64,000 nucleotides of DNA. Origin: Metabacillus halosaccharovorans (GTDB lineage Bacteria; Bacillota; Bacilli; Bacillales; Bacillaceae). The translations under genes and the position numbers were made by a program. Below the pieces are notes generated by a model. The model was not told the origin of the DNA, made no database searches, and saw nothing but the letters and a program-made list of their open reading frames with translations. Position 1 is the first letter of the stretch; each line of letters begins with the position of its first letter. Below, piece by piece: positions 46,584-54,255 of the stretch. The DNA lies in contig NZ_KV917372.1 in NCBI RefSeq assembly GCF_002019635.1, positions 1,302,001 through 1,366,000 on the forward strand, in the 5' to 3' direction.

Positions 46584-46658
46584 TGGCTGGGCTAGCTGGA
46601 TTCGAACCAACGCATGTCGCAGTCAAAGTGCGATGCCTTACCGCTTGGCTATAGCCCA
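46584..46658 (-). tRNA. tRNA-Gln (TTG)
   Basis: Acceptor TGGGCTA/TAGCCCA, anticodon loop CTTTGAC; CCA encoded. Confidence 0.93.
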
Positions 46659-46839
46659 TTGAATAATCTTCATAAATAAGCTTCTTTCGAATCTTCTTCA
46701 TGAAATCTCATCGCAAGAGGTTATTTTGTGTTATTCCAGACAGGAAATAACGCGAAATATCGTCGACAACCAAGTGCTTTTTTGGATCTAAATTTAAAGA
46801 TCAACTGATCTAATGTATCCTAGTTATTAGCTATATAAT

Positions 46840-46916
46840 TGGGGCGGCTGATGGGAATCGAACCCACGAATGTCGGAACCACAATCCGATGCGTTAACCA
46901 CTTCGCCACAACCGCC
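46840..46916 (-). tRNA. tRNA-His (GTG)
   Basis: Acceptor GCGGTTG/CAGCCGC with the extra 5' G opposite discriminator C, anticodon loop TTGTGGT; CCA encoded. A 181-base spacer separates it from tRNA-Gln. Confidence 0.93.
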
Positions 46917-46926
46917 ATGGTTTTCT

Positions 46927-47000
46927 TGGCAGGGGCAGTAGGAATCGAACCCACACCAAAGGTTTTGGAGACCTCTATTCTACCGTTAAACTATGCCCCT
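46927..47000 (-). tRNA. tRNA-Trp (CCA)
   Basis: Acceptor AGGGGCA/TGCCCCT, anticodon loop CTCCAAA; 3' CCA encoded. Confidence 0.93.
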
Positions 47001-47012
47001 ATTTTAACAAAA

Positions 47013-47096
47013 TGGTGGAGGGGGGCAGATTCGAACTGCCGAACCCTAAGGAGCGGATTTACAGTCCGCCGCGTTTAGCCACTTCGCTACCCCTCC
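47013..47096 (-). tRNA. tRNA-Tyr (GTA)
   Basis: Acceptor GGAGGGG/CCCCTCC, anticodon loop CTGTAAA, long variable arm; CCA encoded. Confidence 0.93.
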
Positions 47097-47105
47097 ACAT
47101 AAAGG

Positions 47106-47178
47106 TGGCTCGGGACGGAATCGAACCGCCGACACATGGATTTTCAGTCCATTGCTCTACCAACTGAGCTACCGAGCC
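47106..47178 (-). tRNA. tRNA-Phe (GAA)
   Basis: Acceptor GGCTCGG/CCGAGCC, anticodon loop CTGAAAA. The 3' end reads CCT rather than CCA. Its 5' half is repeated at 47359-47385. Confidence 0.93.
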
Positions 47179-47358
47179 ATAATTAATGTGTATTTGAAAA
47201 AAGATGCAAATTCACTTTTCAAGTACCTATTTTAAGATCTAATACTTTTTAAGTATTAGTGCTTTAACAATTTGTATATCGTACTCATCTCAGGATGATT
47301 ATTCAAGAAGCAGCTCGATGAGTACGCTGAAGTATATTCAGGGTAGCTTATTCGGGCG

Positions 47359-47385
47359 TGCTCTACCAACTGAGCTACCGAGCCA
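47359..47385 (-). pseudogene. tRNA-Phe 5' half remnant
   Basis: 27 bases identical to the 5' half (acceptor strand and D arm) of tRNA-Phe at 47153-47179. The anticodon arm and 3' half are missing, so it cannot be a working tRNA. Confidence 0.75.
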
Positions 47386-47390
47386 ATATA

Positions 47391-47515
47391 GTTTTCGGCT
47401 TCCACTAAGCTTCGAATCTCTTCGTCAGCTCCCTCACTCACATCCTCACGTATTTTCATACGCTCCGGTGTTCATTCAGTCGCTTCCTCGACCTTCTCGC
47501 TTATTGAAACCCTCT
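47391..47515 (-). ncRNA. candidate structured RNA in the tRNA spacer
   Basis: On the minus strand this is purine-rich and folds into several short hairpins: GTCG-AGGAAG-CGAC (47492-47479), CGTAT-GAAA-ATACG with a GNRA-type tetraloop (47462-47449), and a nested stem GCTT/AAGC near 47400. It has stop codons in useful frames and no ribosome site of note. Family unknown to me; may be a processing element or a remnant. Confidence 0.35.
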
Positions 47516-47567
47516 TACTCTGAATTAAGGCTATAAGAAATATTTATTAAAGATGTAGTAATAAAAA

Positions 47568-47644
47568 TGGCGGTCCGGACGGGACTCGAACCCGCGACCT
47601 CCTGCGTGACAGGCAGGCATTCTAACCAACTGAACTACCGGACC
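47568..47644 (-). tRNA. tRNA-Asp (GTC)
   Basis: Acceptor GGTCCGG/CCGGACC, anticodon loop CTGTCAC; CCA encoded. Confidence 0.93.
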
Positions 47645-47693
47645 TTTATTTGATCTTAAAGATATTAATTGACGTTATATCTATCACTTTAAT

Positions 47694-47770
<77 letters not shown>

Positions 47771-47887
47771 GTAATAATAATTACTTAGAAATCGTATGCT
47801 TTTTTATACTGCTATAACGGACCGTCCCAATTGATCCAATCGGTACGCTGATGTAAATCAATGAAGCAGATTAGATAAAAAAACATA

Positions 47888-47980
47888 TGGAGGAGGAAAG
47901 GGGATTCGAACCCCTGCGGGCTTTGACACCCCTGTCGGTTTTCAAGACCGATCCCTTCAGCCGGACTTGGGTATTCCTCC
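47888..47980 (-). tRNA. tRNA-Ser (TGA)
   Basis: Acceptor GGAGGAA/TTCCTCC, anticodon loop CTTGAAA, long variable arm; CCA encoded. Confidence 0.93.
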
Positions 47981-47998
47981 AATATTCATATGTGAAAA

Positions 47999-48075
47999 TG
48001 GTAGCGGCGGAGGGAATCGAACCCACGACCTCACGGGTATGAACCGTACGCTCTAGCCAGCTGAGCTACACCGCC
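47999..48075 (-). tRNA. tRNA-Met (CAT), elongator
   Basis: Acceptor begins GGCGGTG, anticodon loop TTCATAC; CCA encoded. The sequence is nearest to elongator tRNA-Met; an Ile-CAT role is less likely. Confidence 0.9.
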
Positions 48076-48098
48076 ATAATTAGATGAAAAATTAAAAT

Positions 48099-48174
48099 TG
48101 GTGGAGCCTAGCGGGATCGAACCGCTGACCTCCTGCGTGCAAAGCAGGCGCTCTCCCAGCTGAGCTAAGGCCCC
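48099..48174 (-). tRNA. tRNA-Ala (TGC)
   Basis: Acceptor begins GGGGCCT and the 3' strand ends GGCTCC-A; anticodon loop TTTGCAC; CCA encoded. Confidence 0.93.
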
Positions 48175-48182
48175 AATTTAAA

Positions 48183-48259
48183 TGGTCGGGAAGACAGGAT
48201 TCGAACCTGCGACCCCTTGGTCCCAAACCAAGTGCTCTACCAAGCTGAGCTACTTCCCG
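48183..48259 (-). tRNA. tRNA-Pro (TGG)
   Basis: Acceptor CGGGAAG/CTTCCCG, anticodon loop TTTGGGA; CCA encoded. Confidence 0.93.
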
Positions 48260-48264
48260 TACTA

Positions 48265-48341
48265 TGGCGCGCCCGAGAGGAGTCGAACCCCTAACCTTTT
48301 GATCCGTAGTCAAACGCTCTATCCAATTGAGCTACGGGCGC
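48265..48341 (-). tRNA. tRNA-Arg (ACG)
   Basis: Acceptor GCGCCCG/CGGGCGC, anticodon loop CTACGGA; CCA encoded. Confidence 0.93.
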
Positions 48342-48350
48342 TAAATTTCT

Positions 48351-48439
48351 TGGTGCCGAGGACCGGAATCGAACCGGTACGGTAGTCACCTACCGCAGGA
48401 TTTTAAGTCCTGTGCGTCTGCCAGTTCCGCCACCCCGGC
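48351..48439 (-). tRNA. tRNA-Leu (TAA)
   Basis: Acceptor GCCGGGG/CCTCGGC with a G-T pair, anticodon loop CTTAAAA, long variable arm; CCA encoded. Confidence 0.93.
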
Positions 48440-48445
48440 ACTTAC

Positions 48446-48520
48446 TGGAGCGGAAGACGGGATTCGAACCCGCGACCCCCACCTTGGCAAGGTGGTGTTC
48501 TACCACTGAACTACTTCCGC
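48446..48520 (-). tRNA. tRNA-Gly (GCC)
   Basis: Acceptor GCGGAAG/CTTCCGC, anticodon loop TTGCCAA; CCA encoded. Confidence 0.93.
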
Positions 48521-48533
48521 TTAACTTTAATGA

Positions 48534-48616
48534 TGCGGGTGAAGGGACTTGAACCCCCACGTCACAAGGACACTAGATCCTAAGTCTAGCGCGTCTGCCA
48601 ATTCCGCCACACCCGC
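48534..48616 (-). tRNA. tRNA-Leu (TAG)
   Basis: Acceptor GCGGGTG/CACCCGC, anticodon loop CTTAGGA, long variable arm. The 3' end reads TCA, so CCA must be added. Confidence 0.93.
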
Positions 48617-48637
48617 ATGGTGTGTATTTCCAAATAA

Positions 48638-48713
48638 TGGTGGAGGATGACGGGATCGAACCGCCGACCCCCTGCTTGTAAGGCAGGTGCTCTCCCAGCT
48701 GAGCTAATCCTCC
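48638..48713 (-). tRNA. tRNA-Val (TAC)
   Basis: Acceptor GGAGGAT/ATCCTCC, anticodon loop CTTACAA; CCA encoded. Confidence 0.93.
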
Positions 48714-48777
48714 GAAGTATGATGTACAAGTAGAAATGTTTCGACAACAGATCTTGTACTTAAGATATAAAATAACC

Positions 48778-48852
48778 TGGTGACCCATACGGGATTCGAA
48801 CCCGTGTTACCGCCGTGAAAGGGCGGTGTCTTAACCGCTTGACCAATGGGCC
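48778..48852 (-). tRNA. tRNA-Glu (TTC)
   Basis: Acceptor GGCCCAT/ATGGGTC, anticodon loop CTTTCAC; CCA encoded. First tRNA after the 5S gene. Confidence 0.93.
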
Positions 48853-48881
48853 AACTATCTTATTTCAACCAAATATGGTCT

Positions 48882-48997
<116 letters not shown>

Positions 48998-49331
48998 CAA
49001 TTTAGGACAACTTTTATTATAGTAAGTTTTTCTAAAAAAGCAAGAACTTTTTTATTTCATTTCAACCACTACAATTTTCTAGTTGATGACACAGGATTTA
49101 TAATGTATCACATCATAAAATATAGTGTCAATCCTTTTTTTCACCAATTTATCAAGTTACCTTCTCTTGAAGACAAAAAATATAATAACATCCTTTTCAA
49201 AAAAATAAAAGACCTATTTTAACTTTTTTTAAAAAAGCTTTTAATAGTGATAGAAACAAAAGCTCTCTCTTTGGACATAAACTCCTTATTAAAGGAAACA
49301 CTAACAATGAAAATTATAGGGAGTGATTCAA
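48998..49331. other. region between the 5S gene and a plus-strand gene
   Basis: 334 AT-rich bases without a gene or 23S/16S sequence. It contains a candidate sigma-A promoter facing the 5S gene (49102-49131) and the leader of the gene at 49332. Confidence 0.6.
49102..49131 (-). promoter_or_regulatory. candidate promoter of the 5S-tRNA operon
   Basis: On the minus strand a perfect TTGACA (49131-49126), an 18-base spacer and TACATT (49107-49102). The start point would be near 49095, about 98 bases before the 5S gene. Confidence 0.5.
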
Positions 49332-49586
49332 ATGAGAGAACGCGATTTAATTACAGTTCTTGATGAATATAAACAAGAAAAACAGCTTTCAGTAGAAGCT
49401 TTAATTGTTATAAATTCTGAAACTTTCGCCCTATTAACACCGAAAGAAGATATTTCTGTCACCTTCGTTATGCAAGTTAAGGATGAGTTAGATGGTCAAT
49501 ATCTATTCGGGATTGATGACCCCGCAATGACAAATATGGTTTTAGATGCTTATGAAATAGCTGTCGATGCAAACCCTGCTGATTAA
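49332..49586 (+). CDS. small hypothetical acidic protein, 84 residues
   Basis: MRERDLITVLDEYKQEKQLSVEALIVINSETFALLTPKEDISVTFVMQVKDELDG. The pattern of a short acidic protein with LITVLDE at the start faintly recalls DUF1292 (YrzB-like) proteins, but I would not assign it. The ATG at 49332 follows GGGAG; an ATG three codons earlier has no suitable site. It is 17 bases upstream of the next unknown gene and probably co-transcribed. Confidence 0.65.
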   Translation: MRERDLITVLDEYKQEKQLSVEALIVINSETFALLTPKEDISVTFVMQVKDELDGQYLFGIDDPAMTNMVLDAYEIAVDANPAD

Positions 49587-49603
49587 GTTCCGGAGGTGCC
49601 CGT

Positions 49604-49984
49604 TTGTCGAACAAAAAAGTTATAGAAGGTATAAACGAAAATCTTAAACACAAAATTGACCTTGAAATTAAAGGAATGACGTTCACCAAAAATTTTCGAT
49701 CCCCGACTGCTGAAGAGTGGTATATTTTTTTACCCTCATATAAGGATCCAGTAACAGGTGGTGCACCTGGAAAGGCAATTATTCATTACAACTTGTATGA
49801 CACGAAGCACATCTTTATTAATACAACAATTATTTTTGATGATCCTGAATTACATAATAGCAAGAATCACCAGCTTGTTTATTTCATTGCAGATGAAATT
49901 GTCAACCGACTTGTAGGATATGCTGACACCTTATTATCAGTACATTCAGGTGATAACTCCTACAATGCAGAATACAAACAATAA
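49604..49984 (+). CDS. hypothetical protein, 126 residues
   Basis: No signal or membrane segment; beta-rich centre (GMTFTKNFRSPTAEEWYIFLPSY, GKAIIHYNLYDTKHIFINTTIIFDD) and a helical end. I do not recognise a family. The start is the TTG at 49604, seven bases after a GGAGG. It sits between the 84-residue gene and the broken erythromycin esterase gene, all on the plus strand with gaps under 20 bases, suggesting one transcript. Confidence 0.65.
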   Translation: MSNKKVIEGINENLKHKIDLEIKGMTFTKNFRSPTAEEWYIFLPSYKDPVTGGAPGKAIIHYNLYDTKHIFINTTIIFDDPELHNSKNHQLVYFIADEIVNRLVGYADTLLSVHSGDNSYNAEYKQ

Positions 49985-49997
49985 TTGAGGGATGAAA

Positions 49998-51262
49998 ATG
50001 AGCGTAAACCTAATTCAATCTATTAAAGAAGAATCACACCCTTTCCACAAGCAGGAAGGTGTTGATGCCTTAGTTAGTAAAGTAAAAAACGAAACGCTTG
50101 TTCTGCTAGGTGAATCTTCACATGGTACATCAGAATTTTACAAGATAAGAGCAGAGCTCTCGAAAAAGCTAATTACAGAAAAAGGGTTTATGTATATAGC
50201 TGTAGAAGGAGATTGGCCAGCTTGTCATCAAATTAATAACTATATTAAAGGTTATGACGACACTTTTTCCAACACAAGAGAAGTCTTGGCATCTTTTCAC
50301 CGCTGGCCAACATGGATGTGGGCCAATGAGGAAATGATTGAGTTAATCGATTGGTTAAAAGATTACAATAGCAACAAGCCAAATGATAAAAAGGTAGGAT
50401 TTTACGGTATTGACGTCTATTCATTATGGGAATCAATTGATGAGATTATCGCTTATTTAGAAAAAATTCAATCCCCACAAATCGAAATAGCAAAAAAGGC
50501 ATTTTCATGTTTCGAACCTTTTAATCGTCGCCCTGAAAAATACGGTCTATCTGCTTCCTTCTATGGTGAAGACTGTTTGAACGAAGTGACCAAGCTATTA
50601 ACTGAGATCATATTAAATAAACTGACGATATCTGACTCTGAAGATAGTTTAAACCTTGAAGTTAATACAATGATCACAGCCAATGCTGAGAATTACTACA
50701 GAACGATGGTCGTTAATGATAATGAGTCATGGAATATTCGAGAGACAGGCATATGGTAGAAGTCTTAAATAAAATACACGAATTCTATGGTGCACATGCA
50801 AAAGGAATCGTATGGGAGCATAACACTCATGTTGGTGATGCGCGGGCAACAGATATGGCCAATGAAGGGGTTGTCAATGTGGGTCAATTGCTCAGAGAGG
50901 AAAAAGGAGCTGAGACCATCTTCATTATTGGATTTGGTACACATAGAGGCACAGTTATCGCTGCTGACGAGTGGGGAGTTGCCCCTGAACAAATGCTCAT
51001 TCCTCCCGCTCAAACAGGTAGTTGGGAGGATGCTATGCACAAAGCTGGCCCCCATGATAAATTCATTCATTTTACTAAACATAACCGTCATTTATTTCAA
51101 AAACCTATAGGACATCGTGCCATTGGAGTAGTCTATAACCCAGCTTACGAGCAATACGGAAATTATGTCCCTTCCGCCATGTCAAATCGATATGATGTCT
51201 TTATTTATATAAATGTGACGAACGCTCTCCATCCACTAACGGTTGAAGAAGTGATTTTATAA
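49998..51262 (+). pseudogene. erythromycin esterase family gene broken by a frameshift
   Basis: Two adjoining frames together make one protein of the erythromycin esterase family (PF05139): the first part has LLGESSHGTSEFYKIRAEL and VAVEGDWPACHQIN, the second EHNTHVGDARATDM and IIGFGTHRGTVIAADEWG, which together supply the Glu and His residues expected in the active site. The break is at 50740-50745, where GAGAGA stands and four bases (GAGA) would keep the frame (ESWNIR then DRHMVEVL). The first frame then ends at a TAG at 50757. The two-base gain could be real, a slippage site or a sequencing error. I start at the ATG at 49998, seven bases after GAGG. A terminator follows. Confidence 0.82.
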
Positions 51263-51298
51263 AATGTAAAAACACTTCTTCTTGGTCCATAAAAAAAG

Positions 51299-51346
51299 AT
51301 GAATTTCAATTGGTTACTCCAACCTTTGAATTCAACTTTTTTCTTT
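51299..51346 (+). terminator. terminator after the esterase gene
   Basis: An imperfect stem, TGAATTTCAATTGGTT against AACCTTTGAATTCA, 5-base loop, followed by a T-rich run. Confidence 0.65.
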
Positions 51347-51397
51347 TATTCGAATTGAATTAACCCAGCTTAATCCTTCCCTTTTCACATAAAAGTT

Positions 51398-51796
51398 TCA
51401 CCTTTTATTTATCTTCCTCGACAGCTCATTACCAGTAAATTCTTCTATACCTTGAATTGCTAATGTTACATGTTTTTCGATGTAATTTGCCAATACCACT
51501 CTTTGAAAAATCACTTGTTTTTTTGCCGGTTCATTCACATTTGCATTTTTCGCCCATTCATTAAAGGCATTTTTGAACGCAACATAACTTCTAAATAAAA
51601 CTGTTAATGCATGACGCAAACGCCGCTTCGCAACCACTTCCTGTTGAGATATCATGATTGTTGACCTTGTTAAAGAGACAAGTTCCATTAATAGAGATGA
51701 AATATATAAGTCATTAGGATGTTGACTATAAGAGTAATGCTTTAATAACCTTTTCATATATTTGTAGCTATTAATAAGTTCATCTTTCACGTTCAT
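51398..51796 (-). CDS. hypothetical helical protein, 132 residues
   Basis: Basic, mostly helical (MNVKDELINSYKYMKRLLKHYSYS, VVAKRRLRHALTVLFRSYVAF, FTGNELSRKINKR), no membrane segment. No family recognised. GAGGAG lies just before the ATG (only three bases), so a GTG two codons in may be the true start. It converges on the esterase pseudogene. Confidence 0.55.
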   Translation of the reverse strand: MNVKDELINSYKYMKRLLKHYSYSQHPNDLYISSLLMELVSLTRSTIMISQQEVVAKRRLRHALTVLFRSYVAFKNAFNEWAKNANVNEPAKKQVIFQRVVLANYIEKHVTLAIQGIEEFTGNELSRKINKR

Positions 51797-51937
51797 CTAC
51801 TCCTCTCACACTATAATTATGCTTAGATTAAAGGAGACATGTTGCTACTGGAAAACTTGCAAAACATTTAACAATATTTGTATCTACCAATTCCTTCACA
51901 AGCCACATATAATTACCTGTTGAGAGGGGGAATATGA

Positions 51938-52894
51938 ATGGCGGACATCAAGCAATTTGTTTTTTTTGACTTTGAAATGTTGTGCTCGGATACAGGGATG
52001 GCTTTCGAAGCGATGGAGGCCATTCGTTTAGGTGCAGTTAAATATGAACTTGAGACAGAGGAAGTATCATATTTTGATCAATTTATTCGTCCCCAAAGCA
52101 CCGAGCCACTAACTGACTTTTGCAAGACCCTGACAGGAATAAATGATCATGACTTAACTGATGCAGCTAATTTTATCGAAGTTTTTATCGAGTTTCTTGA
52201 GTGGATTGGCGGAATTAAGAAAACAAAGTATTTTTCATGGTCTCCAAGTGATCTCTTTCGCTTAAAAATGGATGCAATAAGACATGATATCCCCGAAAGA
52301 ACGCTAAAAAAGATTGAGCAACGGTACACCGATTTTCAGAAGGTATTCACAAATCGGGTTACCAAAAATCCAGTATCAGTTGAAGATGCTCTAAACCTTT
52401 ATGATTTAGAATTTATAGGTGACATGCATAATCCAATGTATGATGCTTTTAATACTTTCCGTATCTTTCAAACCTTTATGAATGAACCTATTCAGTCTGA
52501 TCTGATTATGGTTCAAAAAATTATACTAGAAGATACAATGCCTGTTACTATCAAAAATGTTAATGATAAAATACAATACCAACTACACAATGATGCCAAA
52601 CAATTAACTGAGCAACTTCGCCATACTTATCGTTTGCGTGATATAAAAAAACTGCTTAAACCAATTAGACGAACTGCATTAAAGTATAAAAATTTGATCT
52701 TCAACCGCTCCGGCATTTTTTCAGAGAGTAATATTCATCACGCACGATGCTTTCTCGCCTTTTATCAGGATTTCGTTCAGACTTGTGAAGAACATATTGC
52801 TTATTCTTCTAAAACAGTAATACTGCATGAACATCTGCTTCGTCCTATAGAGCAGATTACCTTATACGAAAAAGCGAAAATAACAGCTAGTTAA
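51938..52894 (+). CDS. DEDDh 3'-5' exonuclease-domain protein
   Basis: 318 residues. Residues 1-185 are an exonuclease of the ERI1/KapD type: FFDFEMLC gives the first Asp and Glu, DFCKTLTGINDHDL the usual middle block, and GDMHNPMYDAFNTFRIFQ the last His-Asp pair. The remaining 130 residues are helical and basic (YRLRDIKKLLKPIRRTALKYKN) and may bind nucleic acid. It could degrade RNA or DNA ends; the closest Bacillus relative I know, KapD, is shorter (about 205 residues) and affects sporulation kinase signalling. Substrate unknown. GAGAGGGGG lies before the ATG. Confidence 0.8.
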   Translation: MADIKQFVFFDFEMLCSDTGMAFEAMEAIRLGAVKYELETEEVSYFDQFIRPQSTEPLTDFCKTLTGINDHDLTDAANFIEVFIEFLEWIGGIKKTKYFSWSPSDLFRLKMDAIRHDIPERTLKKIEQRYTDFQKVFTNRVTKNPVSVEDALNLYDLEFIGDMHNPMYDAFNTFRIFQTFMNEPIQSDLIMVQKIILEDTMPVTIKNVNDKIQYQLHNDAKQLTEQLRHTYRLRDIKKLLKPIRRTALKYKNLIFNRSGIFSESNIHHARCFLAFYQDFVQTCEEHIAYSSKTVILHEHLLRPIEQITLYEKAKITAS

Positions 52895-52925
52895 TATACT
52901 TATGCTAAAGGGAATGTCCTTAGAT

Positions 52926-52984
52926 GGAGCTGTTGACAAAAGGGATTAGAAACATTTTCTATTCCCCTTTTATAGACAGCTCCT
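52926..52984 (+). terminator. terminator of the exonuclease gene
   Basis: GGAGCTGT...AAAAGGG pairs with CCCTTTT...ACAGCTCC, then TTTGTTTT. A long stem with internal bulges between converging genes. Confidence 0.75.
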
Positions 52985-52989
52985 TTGTT

Positions 52990-54060
52990 TTATCCAAAAT
53001 CCCCCATTCTCGTTACTAGCATTTCATAAAACCTTTCCGGTTCGTCCGGTGAAAGATGAACTTTTGTTACTTTTTTCTTAAAACCGTACATAAAGCCTAC
53101 TTCTTGAGGGTGATAAAATTCAATTTCAAAAATAGGTTTTTCTTTCATAAAATCTGCTAATACTGCATCAAATACTTGTTTACTTTCTTCCTTCGACAAT
53201 TTCTCAGGACCTTTGTAATAGCAAATCTCTTTTATCTCTTCAAACGGTACGACCAACTTCGCTTTAATTCCAACCTGTATATAAAGGAGATTTTTTGTTA
53301 GTATAAACGGACTAAGTCGAATAGCTTGAATATCAGCAATCAAATATACAAGCGTGTAAAGATTCATCACAAGCAAAACGTAGCTTATCATCTCATTCCA
53401 AGAATGCAGCAAAAAATGAAACCCTACCGATTCAAGTATTAAAGCATGAATAAGCATGACTGAGAAAGCAATATTACTCGTTTTTTTATGATAGGTAAAC
53501 ACGTTTGAATCATTAGCATTCGGAAGCCCCTTTTTATTCCAGGTAATGAAGCTATAATAAAACATTGTTAACTCAGATGTAATGACATCTAAAAAACGAG
53601 ATGGCTTTAATTTTCTTTTCAACTCGATTTCAAATCTATATGAAAATGCAGGAATTTCTGTCGATTTATCTAGTTTTAAGCCCTTAATGATAGAAGGAAA
53701 TTTGGTCACAATTTTATAGACAACAAACAACTCAAGAAGGATGAATGCCCCCTCTCCTGCAAAGAGAATATATTTGATAAATGAATATGATGACAATAAA
53801 CCATTTGGGACAATGAGGAGTGCTACACCATAACCTGCTAATGCAACTGGAAGTATATATTTTAAAGAGTAGCGCTTTCTAAGAATGAATAGATATGTTA
53901 TAAGAGGAATAATAATCATACAATCAAATAAAGTTGCCAAAGCAATCCCATCAGGAAGCGGTTGCGCAATGGGTACACGGTAAAGAAGTGTATTGGAGGC
54001 AATAATGAAAAACAATAGAAAACTAAATATGATCAAATTTCTTTTGGATATTATACTCAT
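52990..54060 (-). CDS. multi-pass membrane protein of unknown function
   Basis: 356 residues with about eight hydrophobic segments (near residues 9-25, 42-60, 70-88, 95-115, 195-215, 220-240 in the chosen frame) and a cytoplasmic C-terminal domain (VPFEEIKEICYYKGPEKL, IFEIEFYHPQEVGFMYGFKKKVTKVHLSPDEPERFYEML) that resembles a membrane-associated PH-like fold. I do not recognise a named family. The ATG at 54060 follows GGAGGG; a GTG three codons upstream lies within the ribosome site. Confidence 0.65.
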   Translation of the reverse strand: MSIISKRNLIIFSFLLFFIIASNTLLYRVPIAQPLPDGIALATLFDCMIIIPLITYLFILRKRYSLKYILPVALAGYGVALLIVPNGLLSSYSFIKYILFAGEGAFILLELFVVYKIVTKFPSIIKGLKLDKSTEIPAFSYRFEIELKRKLKPSRFLDVITSELTMFYYSFITWNKKGLPNANDSNVFTYHKKTSNIAFSVMLIHALILESVGFHFLLHSWNEMISYVLLVMNLYTLVYLIADIQAIRLSPFILTKNLLYIQVGIKAKLVVPFEEIKEICYYKGPEKLSKEESKQVFDAVLADFMKEKPIFEIEFYHPQEVGFMYGFKKKVTKVHLSPDEPERFYEMLVTRMGDFG

Positions 54061-54255
54061 CAGATACACCCTCCTTTACTTATAATTATACCTTTCACCA
54101 GAGGGAAAAGGAGGTGATTCCACAGGATAATTTTGACAAATTAGTGTAGTTCATTATTGAGGATTGACAAGAAGAGTCGAATTCAACAAGTTTCATGTTT
54201 ATTAAAAATTCAAGAGACCGACACTGTACAGTCCGCCTCTATCAAATGTTTTTTA

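Larger units (their letters stand above)
47179..47567 (-). other. 389-base spacer inside the tRNA operon
   Basis: No gene seen. It contains a hairpin (CTAATACTT 47239-47247 / AAGTATTAG 47251-47259), a 10-base inverted repeat (47280-47289 with 47317-47326), a tRNA-Phe 5' fragment (47359-47385) and a purine-rich stretch on the minus strand with several small hairpins (47391-47515). All would be transcribed with the tRNAs. Confidence 0.6.

Noticed and set aside
47391-47515. Assignment to the Rfam Bacillaceae-1 RNA
   Set aside because: Its terminal RUCCU loops are not seen in the transcribed strand; similarity is only in location near rRNA/tRNA genes.
54212-54241. Terminator candidate after yodQ with palindromic ACTGTACAGT
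   Set aside because: The stem has several mismatches and only a modest T stretch; kept as weak and not listed as a feature.
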